Positions 46,086 through 57,030 of a stretch of 64,000 bases of DNA are shown one piece after another. A program made the position numbers and the translations under genes. Within the stretch, counting starts at the first letter, position 1. Every line of letters begins with the position of its first letter. This stretch comes from Liolophura sinensis (Eukaryota; Mollusca; Polyplacophora; Chitonida; Chitonidae), in assembly GCF_032854445.1 (NCBI RefSeq), contig NC_088296.1, positions 20,141,853-20,205,852 on the forward strand, given 5' to 3'. The notes beneath the pieces were generated by a model. The model saw nothing but the letters and a program-made list of their open reading frames with translations. It was not told where the DNA came from and did not search any database.

Positions 46086-46639
46086 GTTTTTTTTTTAATC
46101 TGACTGGCTCAGCTGCGAAAAAATTATGAATCTAAATGAGTTAAGAGGATGAATATCGATTTCAGAAGTATTTCAAAACAGAGATACACTTCCTGTTTTC
46201 AACTTGTTCTCGCCACCATATGGCTGAAACATTGCCGATGTGGCGCCAAGCCATAATCATTCATTCATTCATTCATTCATTCAACATATTAACTTATAGA
46301 ATGGATCTGCTCTCTGCTTTGTTCTCATGCACGCACGAGTTGTATGAACCTATTATACATGCAGGGTACACCGTATGTGTAGAATACGTTTCGGGTTGTT
46401 GCCAGTTTACGCCCCGTGGCAACCAAGTTACTAATCATTTTCAGAATGAATGAAAGGTGAAACAAAAATGTGAACAAGATGACGTATGATTGGATATCCC
46501 TATTTGCCAGTCTGACTGGTTTGGTCCAATAATTACACGAGGGTTTGCTTCGTAATTGACTAAAAAAAGTTTTGAAAATCTCTGTCATACTGTACATGTG
46601 TGTTTGCTTATTTGAATGTTCAGCCCCAAGGGTGGTTAA

Positions 46640-46772
46640 TTATTTATTTATGTGATTGTGTTTTACGTCGTGCTCAAGAATATTTCACTTATACGACGGC
46701 GACTAGCATTATGGTGGGAGGAAACCGGGCAAAGCCCGGCGGAAACCCACGACAATCCGCAAGTTGCCTGCC
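46640..46772 (-). mobile_element. Family-1 SINE, truncated
   Basis: TTATTTATGTGATTGTG, TCGTGCTCAAGAATATTTCA and GGCAAAGCCCGGCGGAAACC are followed by TCCGCAAGTTGCCTGCC, where it stops short of the tRNA-like head. Confidence 0.85.
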
Positions 46773-48105
46773 AAACGACAAGGGTGGTTAGGCACGCCAT
46801 ATATATTCTTGGGATAAAATTGCTTAAACCACCAGAGTAAGCAAATGTTATGCGTCCACATCAGTTGGTAAAGCTCATTCTATTTATGCGTGCTACTACC
46901 GTTTGTTGGCGATCAAAACTATGTTTTTGAAACTCGTCGTAATTGAAAATAAAATATTTAAATGATTCTATCCGCGGCTGTTATGAAAACTACCACTCGT
47001 GGGACCTTTCTAAAGGCTCCCAAGGTGTTTTGTCTGAAATATGCTTTCCTTTGTTCTCTGTTACCTTGACATTTTCTTCATCCCTTATGCCTAAAGACGA
47101 GCTTGCGTCTAGGCCCAAATCGCAACTTTTGTAGTCATGAGTTTGTGAGATATTTATCACCTTCATCCAAGAGATTATGTTTTTACCGGCGTTTGTCTGT
47201 CTGTCTGTCAACAACTCTACGGGAAAAGTTGTCCCGGCATTTGGATGAAACTTGGCCAATGCATATAATCATTTTATTTTGTGTTTTTCCGGATGACTGC
47301 TTTCTTTAAGGATTCTTGTCAATCAGTCAAAAGTATTTATATTTTCCTCGTATTGAGGGAAAATTTGTTTTCATGTCTGTTTAAAGAAACAAACACATTT
47401 ATACAACCTTAAACGAAAGATCTATACTTATGGTCCAAAAAAATCTCTCAACTTTCTGTCAGCAATGCTTGTTATTTGAGTATTTCATAGGTCGACTCCT
47501 TTAAGACCGATATTTTAACAGACTACGTACGTCATCGTGTTCAGTTTTGCCCAGTAGCTCTTCAGGGCATGGCACTCCAGACACATTTAGGCAGCCTACA
47601 GACACGCATGTACACATGATGTGGCCCTCCAGTACATCCCAATCTCTACCTTTTTAGAGTTGAAGTTTCACGGACCTTAAATTTCACGTTTCTCACGATA
47701 TAAGTACGTGTGCTGAGACTGGAAATACACGTCAATCATATGGTAGGAGTAAAACCTTAAGCACATTGACGTGACAATGAATATTCAAGAGAAGAGAGGA
47801 GGCCTTTCATTGGACAAGCCTAAAGATTGGCGGAACTTTCAATGTACCTCGTATCGGTGGATTGTGAAGAAAATCCCGATATTCAAAACCATTTTTCTCT
47901 CTTACAATCGCTTCAAACTTTAAAAATTTAATAAAAAAATATAATTCCACATAATTTGCATAGCTCTTCATTTATGGTATAGGTTGTGTAGATATGTTCT
48001 TTCTTTTAAATAAATGTGACGACAATACGTGACGCCGCCATTCGCAGTCTAACGTTTGTTGAAGACCATTTGTATTTTACCAATATCACGCGCATATCTG
48101 TACGT
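46773..48105. other. Anonymous DNA upstream of the LRR gene
   Basis: No gene recognised. The paired open frames at 46990-47309 on opposite strands have no domain. This stretch probably holds distal regulatory DNA of the LRR gene, but I can point to no site. Confidence 0.45.
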
Positions 48106-48133
48106 CACGTGTGGGAAAGTTCGTGTATAAATT
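48106..48133 (+). promoter_or_regulatory. Candidate promoter: E-box plus TATA box
   Basis: CACGTG (48106-48111) stands 20 bases before TATAAATT (48126-48133). With a start about 30 bases on, a short first exon could end at AAACG|GTAACG (donor at 48185), and an intron would run to the strong acceptor at 48661-48662. This fits the LRR gene downstream but rests on sequence motifs only; no transcript evidence is available. Confidence 0.3.
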
Positions 48134-48648
48134 CCCATACGTGTACCCAAACAAATGGATAAATAGATTAACTAACTGAAAACGGTAACGTAGTGTGGGA
48201 CGATCTGTTCAGAAAATGGGATATCTTGAACAAAACTGACGCTTAAATTCAAACCAGTTCGTGCATTGGAATTTAATCTTAATAACATGGACAGATTTTA
48301 CCTTGATTAATCGATTAGAAACTTGTGATGCTCAAGGCCTGTTGTTCTTTTTTTTTGGCTTGTTTTTTTTTTCTCTTCCATGACATTTTGAATTCTTCAA
48401 CGACTGAAAATGTAGGAGTCGTCCTGGATGAAAAACACCATCATAAAGCTCTTCTGTTTGTACACTTCACATGAGGGCAGTATTGATTTTTGAGGCCGAT
48501 TTAACACGAAAAATACGTCGTTATTACTCTGGGGATAATCTATTTAAACAAAAACCGTCGACGATGTATCTTTTTTACCAGTTTTACCGTTTATCCATTA
48601 GAGACCCTGTCAATATTCGTTAAGCCCACGTTTATAGTTCTTCCCCAC

Positions 48649-48662
48649 TTTTACTGTTTCAG
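48649..48662 (+). promoter_or_regulatory. Splice acceptor in the LRR gene 5' UTR
   Basis: A pyrimidine tract (CTTTTACTGTTTCAG) ends in AG at 48661-48662, only 13 bases before the ATG. This suggests that the whole coding sequence lies in one exon and that one or more introns lie in the 5' UTR. Confidence 0.6.
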
Positions 48663-48675
48663 GCCAATCTCCAAT

Positions 48676-50352
48676 ATGGCCCGCGTGTGGACCTCTGCCT
48701 TCTTTGTGATGATGGCGATCTCCGCAGCAATGGCGCTTATGGCCTCTGCCGACGAGATGATGTGCAATTACCTTAAGGAACAAAATAGTGAAACCATGGT
48801 AACGGAATTTATTATGGACTGTCAGAGATTGCAGTTGGGAGAAGTGCCAGTTTTTAATTCTAAGAGGAAAGTGGACAAACTTCTGCTGGGTGGTAACCAA
48901 ATTACTCGGGTGCTTGATGACGCATTCAAGCACATCTCTCCGTCAGTTATAGACCTACACGGGAACATAATCACCACAATGGAGGATAATGCTTTCAGAG
49001 GGCTAGAGACTAAATTAAAAAGTCTAAACCTCAGCGTGAATCCATTACCGTTCTACAAACTCGAGAGTGCTTTTAAACTCTCAGAACTGGAGATCCTCGA
49101 TCTACATGACACCAACTTACGTGAAAAACTTACCCTAAAGAAAGCTGCCTTTAGAGGATTGGATAAATTGCGACACCTCGTACTAGGAGGTAACGGAATC
49201 CGAACCCTCAATAGGACATTCTCTGGGTTGAATGAGTTGCGAATTCTCGACCTGCAAAACAACAAGTTGTCATCTCTGGGACATTCCCTTGGAGGACTGA
49301 AAAAACTAGAAAAGCTTGATATATCGTCTAACAACTTGAGACATTTTCCAAAAGATGATCTGAAAGATTTGGAAAACCTTGTCGATCTCAGTCTCCATGG
49401 AAACCGAATTAAGAAAATCCAAGATGGCGCTTTTGACAAGGCGAATAAGATTGAACGCCTCTGCCTAAGCCAGAACCCAATCAAAACATTTGAGCTTCTA
49501 AATGCACCAGCTTTCAAACCAATCGGAAACAGTTTGAAGCATTTAGATCTGAAAAAGACAAATTTGCCTTCTGCTCCGGTAAATTTGTTTAAGGAAACAA
49601 GATCTCTAGAATCGCTTGACATCAGCTCGAACAAATTCAAAGACATTCCCAACGGCGCTTTCTCCTCCCTCAACTCGCTGAAGGTGCTGAAGTTAGGGTC
49701 AAACCCACTGACCTTGAACCCTGGGCTCGTGACCGGGCTGGAGAATAGCATAAAAGAGATTTACTTGGATGATATGGACTTGACGAAAATACCATCGGCT
49801 GTTGTGCAAAAGTTACAAAATCTTGAGAAGCTGGATTTATCATCAAACGATATCACGGAGATCACAGCAGAATGCTTGGCCGGCATCGGCACCTGGAAAT
49901 ATTCCTTCGAGAAAAACAAGATTGAGCAGATCTCTCCGCAAGCTTTCGAAAGCGCCAAGAAACCAGTGGAGGTAGATTTGGTTGACAACAAGCTGAGAGA
50001 TCTTGATTTCGCCGCCAACGGCTGTCGCTTTGCTTTCATCGACGTCACCGACAACCCTATCACATGCGGATGTTCAGTGCGGGAACTACTTCGCCATGCG
50101 GATTTAGAAATCATCGGCACATGCACGTCACCAGCGGAATACCGGAACTTAGACATCATGAGTCCAGAGTTCCGCGAGGAGACGGACGCCAAGTGCAACC
50201 GAACTAAGACGGAGATTGTATATTGTAATCTAGCGGGTAGTGACGGAGCAACAGGCGGCGCAGTAGGGGAGAGTCGAACCACGCCTCTGTACTTGTCATT
50301 GTTAATATCTGTACTGATTCAGACGATCGGGGTGTTGTTGCACGAGCTGTAA
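48676..50352 (+). CDS. Secreted/GPI-anchored leucine-rich-repeat protein
   Basis: The 558-residue frame is open and free of lesions. Residues 1-25 form a signal peptide, cleaved after ASA. Cys30 and Cys49 could form an N-terminal cap. About 14-15 LRRs follow (about 66-460), with repeats such as LRILDLQNNKLSSL and LESLDISSNKFKDI. An LRRCT cap occupies about 460-517: CGC at 464-466, then Cys483, Cys507 and Cys517. Likely N-glycosylation sites are NLS118, NRT179 and NRT508. A Gly/Ser-rich stretch (521-530) and a hydrophobic C-terminus (537-555, little after it) fit a GPI-anchor signal. The start has a purine at -3 and G at +4 and leads straight into the signal peptide. The role is probably extracellular recognition or adhesion; the ligand is unknown. 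Similar proteins are sometimes labelled as a luciferase non-catalytic subunit by homology, but nothing here shows that function. Confidence 0.92.
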   Translation: MARVWTSAFFVMMAISAAMALMASADEMMCNYLKEQNSETMVTEFIMDCQRLQLGEVPVFNSKRKVDKLLLGGNQITRVLDDAFKHISPSVIDLHGNIITTMEDNAFRGLETKLKSLNLSVNPLPFYKLESAFKLSELEILDLHDTNLREKLTLKKAAFRGLDKLRHLVLGGNGIRTLNRTFSGLNELRILDLQNNKLSSLGHSLGGLKKLEKLDISSNNLRHFPKDDLKDLENLVDLSLHGNRIKKIQDGAFDKANKIERLCLSQNPIKTFELLNAPAFKPIGNSLKHLDLKKTNLPSAPVNLFKETRSLESLDISSNKFKDIPNGAFSSLNSLKVLKLGSNPLTLNPGLVTGLENSIKEIYLDDMDLTKIPSAVVQKLQNLEKLDLSSNDITEITAECLAGIGTWKYSFEKNKIEQISPQAFESAKKPVEVDLVDNKLRDLDFAANGCRFAFIDVTDNPITCGCSVRELLRHADLEIIGTCTSPAEYRNLDIMSPEFREETDAKCNRTKTEIVYCNLAGSDGATGGAVGESRTTPLYLSLLISVLIQTIGVLLHEL

Positions 50353-50721
50353 GTGAGAAAGACCAGGGGATAGCATCAGTGTGGATGTCGACAGGAAAGT
50401 GACTATCAAAGCGGTACCATCAAACGTTGATGGGTAATTTGCACAGCCTATTTGATGTAAAAGACGCTGTAGTAATCACCAAAGTTTGTCTCAGAGGAAA
50501 GATATAAAGATTCAAGAAATCCACATGTGGATCACTTCATCATCGCTACATGGCCACAGTGTGCCAAACACTCTGTCAACAAGGAATCAATTAGTGTCTA
50601 ACCAACCTTGGCTTCTGTCAAAACATTAAATTTTGAAACAAAAAAAGAATTTCTATGTGTTGAAGTAATGATTTGTCAAACATTTGTGTCTTACACACAG
50701 GATGACTCTACGAATCACACC
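50353..50721 (+). other. 3' UTR / proximal flank of the LRR gene
   Basis: Downstream of TAA there is no further frame. ATTAAA at 50625-50630 is a possible weak poly(A) signal, and AATAAA at 50937-50942 is a better one. A short inverted repeat (TACCATCAA-ACG-TTGATGGGTA) lies at about 50414-50435. Confidence 0.5.
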
Positions 50722-51015
50722 TCAACGTTACACTGTGCCAGGCTTTTAAAACAAAAACACAACTTTGTGTAGCTAAATAAGTTTCGGTTAAATGGAGCAT
50801 TCAGCTGTTAAACGTTAGATGGATCGATGCGTCTGGCCAACGTTGGATTGTGCAGATTATTCACCTGTTGAACAAAAAATGGATATACATTCAAATGAGC
50901 TTCGGTGCCGACAAAATATTCACCTCTTCAACAAATAATAAATTTATGTGTGTACTCAACGTTGGACTGTTTCAAATATTCAACCTATAGGTGTGAATGC
51001 GTCTTTCTTTTTCAT
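50722..51015. repeat. Degenerate 60-bp tandem repeat in the 3' flank
   Basis: ATTCA(G/C)CTGTT-type blocks start at 50799, 50859, 50918 and 50978, a regular 59-60 base spacing. AACGTT(G/A) blocks recur at about 50722, 50839 and 50960. The units are diverged, so the array is old. It contains AATAAA at 50937-50942 and may lie partly in the LRR 3' UTR. Confidence 0.6.
50937..50942 (+). terminator. Candidate poly(A) signal (AATAAA)
   Basis: A canonical AATAAA 585 bases after the LRR stop codon. A GT-rich stretch follows about 10 bases later (ATGTGTGTACTC). It is plausible for 3' end formation but unproven. Confidence 0.35.
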
Positions 51016-54000
51016 CGTTGGGCCAACGGTATTTAGCCCTTAAGCAAAGATGAACAGGTGGCCTATCTTAGGTTAGTCTGTTTATCAAGGATTACTGGAT
51101 GAATTTGTTGGTATTCACAGGAGCACTATGTTCACTCTTTTCCGATCTCGTATACTCAGTGATGTTGTTGTTGTTCATCTTTGCAAACGTGGAAGATCCC
51201 TTTTTACTACATCAGAATTCCCCCTAAACATTTGTGTGCAAGATAGGTAGACCTATATGTATGTATGTATAGTGTTGTTTTCAGCAAATGGATTTCTAGA
51301 ACGAAAGACTTCATTGTTGTGCATATGCTGTGTTTAAACCAAATCTTGAGTGTTGCAGGGCGTGGATGTCATTTGTGGTTATACTTGACGTTGTCAACTT
51401 CACTGAGTTTCTTGTGTTCAATGAAGGAATTATTCCATGGCAATTCCCTTCTACCTAGCATGGATCTGTATATATAAAAAAAGAAATCTATCACATATCT
51501 CCTTTCTTCAGAACAAGGAGTTTAAATTCAAGATCAGGAAGACCATTTACAGAGTTTCGAAATATTCCGTTATTTACAGCAGCACCGTGAACTTAAAACT
51601 TCAAATACAGATTCCTACCACCTGGATTACAAACATGGCGGACTTCGCCCTGTGCTTTGAAGATAAGGGATGAAAATTGTGAAGTGGCTTCACCCGTTCT
51701 CTTTCGTCGGAATACAGCAAATGGCGCTCGGAATTCCTTTCAAACATGCTTTTGGATGATTTTCCAGCGATAGGAAGGGGTTTTAATGTTATTACCAGTA
51801 ATGAACATTCTTTAAACATTTTCTGTGTCATCATGCAAGAAGAAACTCTTATGTAGACACAAGATATTACTTTGTGTTCAAGCTATGGCTAGCTCATGGG
51901 CATCTGTTTTATCTGTTAGCGTGAACATTGCATACATGTCTACTTTTACAAGTACCATCAACGTTTGATGGTACTTTCACAAACAGACGTACAAGATAAT
52001 GTTATAGTATACTTAGGATATTTACGATGCATTTCCTTTTCACCTGAAGCAATCAGTTGTTTCACTATTACAGAAAAATTGATGACGAAGGCACTAGCTT
52101 GTGAGTGATATTGGTAAATGTTGAGAAGCGGAAATTTTTCGTTAATTTTCTTAATCTTGACATCATGTAGGAGATGTTTAATTTTACGCTTAAGTAGGCA
52201 ATAATTAGAACCTTTACATTGCACATGTTTATAATCAAATAACACTTTGTTTCCGCCTCTATAATTAACATGAATACCACCGCTCTGTATTACAATGGTT
52301 TGCATATGTGGGGGAGGTGGGGGGGGGGGGGGTACAGACGAGTAAACCGGACTTTGAATACGTTTAATAGGAAATGCTTCATACAAATTCAGTGTCTCCA
52401 CTCTTCCAAGGTCAAAAAGGGTAAGTATATTACCATAGAGGCAGAGTACGGACATTGCTAATACTCCATGATATTATCACTCTCTGTCTGATTGATGGAT
52501 GTGTTTTTACAGTATGGTTTAAGTAACGGTGTTCTTTAATTTTTTGTTTTTCGATTGACATTTTTTTTTTGGTATAACATAGATACTGGTGCAGAAAATT
52601 GGCTGCGACAACTGCAGGTTCCGAACCACCGCCTCAAAGTCAGAAACCCAATCCCCAATTTTATGTGTCAGCCGACTAGACTTTTCAGCCAACATTTCTC
52701 CCGATATTATCTCGGTATTATAACGATAATACTGTTCTTATCTGGTGTGTATTTTTTATTGGATTGTTTTTTTTATTATTATTTTTTTCCAGTCTTTAGG
52801 ACTACCACCAGTCTGTACTGTGTTGCAGCATATGTACCCCATCACTGCGTTATCCCATGCTTTCGATATCCGTCGGTTATACACTAATTGTCCGTGACGC
52901 CCACATGGCTATAGTGCAGTATTCATGGACTACTATGCTCAGGGGATAATTCGGGCATCGCGTGTTGTTCAGCCCAGATTGTGGTGTTTAGACGCAGGGA
53001 TTTGCTTCCCGGCTCTATTAATTATTTACTTTAAGTGGAAATATGTTTCATTGAAGAGAAAAAGTTTACCAGCGGTAATAGCATAGGTACCAGTTATCCT
53101 GAGTACAAAATGCCCATGTGAAGATTGGCGATGTACTTGTGTTACCGCCTCTTTCCTATATTATTTATTCCTCATCAGTGGATTTATGTTTTATTGAGTG
53201 TTGGGAGTGGGTGTGGGAGGTAAAAGACTGGCCGGTAATACATCTGCCCTGTGGATCTATGTGTTTGACTTATGACAACATCAGCTTCTGAAACATTGAT
53301 CTGGTTTCATGTACCATTACCGTGAAACAAAGCCTTTAAAATATTCGATTTCAGAAGTAGGAAATGCTCTTGTCGATTTTTTTGTCGAAACATTTGCATG
53401 TGCTTCACCCTAACTTGGTAAGATGCCTTTTGAAATTTGCATTCACACTTGTCAAGTTAGCTTTTATACCTTTGACTGATAGAAAAACTAAAACCTAAAT
53501 ATCAGTGTATATGGTTTTCCTAACTTTTATCAAAATGAAAAATATTGAATATTAATAAAGATAGGTGTAAATAAATCATACAGAGAAGCCTCTCTTCTGT
53601 GACTGTTAGATTGACTGTCCTGAATAAGCATTAATTACTTGTACCAATGACGCAGGGAAAGGGTTAGAGTGAATTAGTTACCATTAGGATGATCAATCTG
53701 AAAAGAGTCAGCAAGAAGAAAAAAATTAAGGGACATCAATCTTTCTTTTTAATCAAGCTAAAAGATATAGTTTAAATAATACAAGTCTGGCGTTACAAAA
53801 AGCGTATCCAATGTTCTTCCATACGAGCAGCTGTGATAGAAGAAAGATAAGCAAAAACTCTGTGGATCTGGACAAACAACAGCTGGAGGCTTAATACTAA
53901 AACAAAACAAGGATACCTTAGCTATTTATCAAATTCAACCGCCAGTCTGTTTGTTTGCACAGACGACGTTAACGTGGCATGGGACAAAACCCAGTTATGT

Positions 54001-55137
54001 TAGAACAGGTGGAGACTACGAGACTTTTACTAACGAAACCTTGGTAACCGATTTATAATCTACCTCAGTTGTCTATGGCAGAAACAACAGGTATGTGAAC
54101 AAGGTTAGCCAAGAACAAGAATTGTGATCCTCCCAGACAGTGGAAATGGGAAATTTTCGTTTTACTTTTCCTTAAAAGTCAATGAATCAGATTCTACTTA
54201 TCTATATAAATGGCTAATAAGTCATTTATGGGATTTTTTTTTTTTTGCACTTCTTTCACGATTTTAATATTGACCAGTCATTCACTGAATCAGTGCACCA
54301 TTCGGAGAGTGTAGACCATCCTCATTGTCGATTAGATCCAATTTGCCATTCACACATCTTATACGTTATTGAAAGGGACCGTACACTAACCAACCAACAT
54401 GTCCTGCGGTAATATAGCGGAATTCAGCTAGTAAGTAAATCACCAAGCCATCCTGAAAACCGGTTTAAGAATCAACCACCCAATCAGCAAAAAAGGCTGC
54501 CCTGTGAGAAGGATGATAGGCTGTTCATCCAGATAACCAGTCAGTCATTTAACCTGTAAGCTTAGCAAGACAATGTGATGGGGACCTGATAAGCCAACTT
54601 GTGACTCGGTGAGAGCACCAACTAGTCGGCGCGCTGGCCTGTTACCTTACGAAACGACCCGGAGTGCTAGTGAGTAAGTCGATTCACTCACCAAGTGATT
54701 GCACCAACCAAAAAAACCCTTCGAGTCCATATTCTGTCAGTCAGCCAATCAGCAAATCATATAATTTGCTGGAGAGACGTGCTGTTAGAGCAACCAACTA
54801 GCTAAAAGAAAACAGATCTGTCTTGTGTATACTTGAAACAGTTGGTTTTGATTTCTTAATAAGCAGTGTAGAATGTGTCCTAACATATGTAAGTACAACT
54901 AAGAAATGGCTTTAAGCTACTGCCTTCTTGAGGCCCTTGTGTTCAGTCCTGAAATTATATAGCCTGCAGTCGTGACTTCAGCTGTAATGGTTATCATACC
55001 AACAAAAAGATGCTTCTGAAATAAAAATAGACTAAACAAAACTTTGTCACTTTTTAAATTCCCTTATAAACATCATTTTCATGTCACTTTTCGCGAATCC
55101 TTTAACTACAAGTTACAATGCGTTCCTGTAAAAGGAC
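51016..55137. other. Anonymous intergenic DNA
   Basis: No gene recognised. Contents noted: a hairpin AGTACCATCAA-CGT-TTGATGGTACT at 51951-51975 and a G-rich run at 52309-52332. Repeated CCAATCAGC(A/C)AA strings occur near 54480 and 54745. Frames at 51265-51673, 52068-52455 and 52555-52887 have low-complexity or unrecognised translations. Confidence 0.5.
51951..51975. other. Perfect 11-bp hairpin
   Basis: Arms AGTACCATCAA and TTGATGGTACT pair around a CGT loop. Nearly the same inverted repeat, reverse-complemented (loop ACG, one mismatch), stands at 50414-50435 just past the LRR stop codon. Confidence 0.7.
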
Positions 55138-55400
55138 TTCACTTAACATGCACGAAATGGGTACACAGAGTTAACTTCTAGAGTTCACTTAACATGCACG
55201 AAATGGGTACACAGAGTTAACTTCTAGAGTTCACTTAACATGCACGAAATGGGTACACAGAGTTAACTTCTAGAGTTCACTTAACATGCACGAAATGGGT
55301 ACACAGAGTTAACTTCTAGAGTTCACTTAACATGCACGAAATGGGTACACAGAGTTAACTTCTAGAGTTCACTTAACATGCACGAAATGGGCACATAGGG
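55138..55400. repeat. 46-bp tandem repeat, five perfect copies plus a partial
   Basis: Units start at 55138, 55184, 55230, 55276, 55322 and 55368. The first five are identical (TTCACTTAACATGCACGAAA, then GGGTACACAGAGTTAACTTC). The sixth diverges after GGGCACATAGGG. Perfect identity points to recent expansion or array homogenisation; assembly error is also possible. There are no variable spacers, so it is not a CRISPR array. Confidence 0.95.
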
Positions 55401-56815
55401 TCATACGTAAATTTGTTACAACTGCAAACGCAATGGTGGAAGGTTTGTAATATCATATTCTAAAGAGGATTCATTTTCATGTGTACATCCACGATGAAAC
55501 CTTTTGTAGTGTTTGGTGTGGACAGGCGTTCGATCACAAGCTAATACCATTCGCCTTTAAGTCATTATCCTAGTTGGTCTGTTCAGCATGCCTTTTTGTA
55601 AGGACGTTTACGCTATTCGGTTGCACACTATGGGATTATTCCAGTTAATCACAGGAATGGAAAACAGCAATAAATCAGGAGGCCTGGTGAATTTGCCTAA
55701 ATTCCTTGTAAGGTGACGCCTGGCTTTGCTCAGACACAATTCTCTGTTGTCCCTCTTTGTGGAGGTAAATCCCGGTTCCACCGTCGACGTCTTTTCACGA
55801 CGCCTTTGGTAAGAAAATGAAAGCAGTAGACAGGCTCTGTCAATACAGCGACTTGAGAATTCAACAATACTTGTGTTTGGGCGTCTGATGGCAGACAAAT
55901 TCGAAAGGCATCGATTAGGCCGAGAGAGATCTGGCAGCTCGAGCTGTCTGTGTTGGGATGAGAGTTTGGAGAGAACCCATCAGGTCTGAAGAGAAGTGGT
56001 GCATTGCATACACCAAAGGGCAGCGGATCAGCTGCGACCCAGTCGTTTCCAGAAAACCGATTTCAGTGAATCTATCGATCCCACTGCCGGCAAAACCACC
56101 TTCCTTTCCTTGTTACGGTCTCTTTATCTCTCTTCTTTCTTACTTTCCTTCCTCCCACTTTCTTCTTCCTTTTCTCCGTCTCTCCGCATCTCCAGGGCTC
56201 TGCCTCCACCCCTTGAGGTACCAGCCTCACGATTGATTCCAATCAGCCAGCGGTGTTGAGTTACATTTCATTAGTTAGACAATTTCTCCGATATGTCCTC
56301 TCAGCCAATTTTGGCCATATTCAATTTTCCTTGCTCCGATCGGGAGATCTTTATTAGCTCTTAAAGTGTGCGGCTTTGATTGACTCCTTCCAGTTAAGAT
56401 TGGATTTGTCCGTGTGCTTAAGGTGAACGGTCTTTGATTCCCTCCTGTACCCACCCCCTCCCCTCTCCCCATCTTCCTGCCCATCTTCTTCACCCGTTCC
56501 TCCCTGAACAGACTCCAATCCTGGCCAATTTCCCAATCCACTGTCACTTAAGTTGAGTGCTCGAACCTCAGTTTAGTCACACCTCCATTCTCAACTTGCT
56601 TGTTCAACTGCAAGGCTATTCACAGGCTTTCCCTTCTTTAAGCCTGTTTTCCGCCACATTTCTTGCTTCCTTTATCGACGTGCCTGTAAACCTGGTCAGA
56701 ACGGTGCCAGAGAGTGTATATTTACGGCCAATACCCGAGTTAAAGTCCTTCATTACTTACCCGATATTTGTACCATAAGACAATGTGAATGGCTTTTGTT
56801 TGAGTACTTCCATAC
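55401..56815. other. Anonymous DNA with a polypyrimidine tract
   Basis: A ~85-base tract at 56119-56204 is almost all C/T on plus (CTCTCTTCTTTCTTACTTTCC and similar, read in parts). It gives the two overlapping plus frames at 55958-56259 their Ser/Phe/Leu/Pro-rich translations, so neither is called a gene. Confidence 0.5.
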
Positions 56816-57030
56816 CAGTGAAGTCTAATAGACTTACTGGATCACTGCTTTTTTTTACCTAATTTTGCTTAAGTCATGACGGTAGGTGGCCTTTAAGCTG
56901 CTACCATTTTAGCTGTTACCTGGACACTATGAATAAAACCATGATTGAGGTAAGCAGAGTAGAGGCCGGGTTTTCAACGGTTATGTAAGTCGATTACACT
57001 GTTCCACTTTTGCTGGCCACGTTGTAGTCT
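56816..57030 (-). mobile_element. Putative family-4 SINE-like repeat
   Basis: It matches the repeat at 31551 in shared blocks (CAGTGAAGTCTAATA, TTTTGCTTAAG, GAATAAAACC, TGAGGTAAGCAG, AGAGGCCG). The right end (GCTGGCCACGTTGTAG) is where the tRNA-like head lies in reverse. Confidence 0.5.

Noticed and set aside
49053-49751. 232-residue minus-strand frame
   Set aside because: It is the antisense shadow of the LRR coding sequence, whose repeated leucine codons keep the other strand open.
55138-55400. CRISPR array
   Set aside because: Copies are directly adjacent with no unique spacers, and the setting is eukaryotic.
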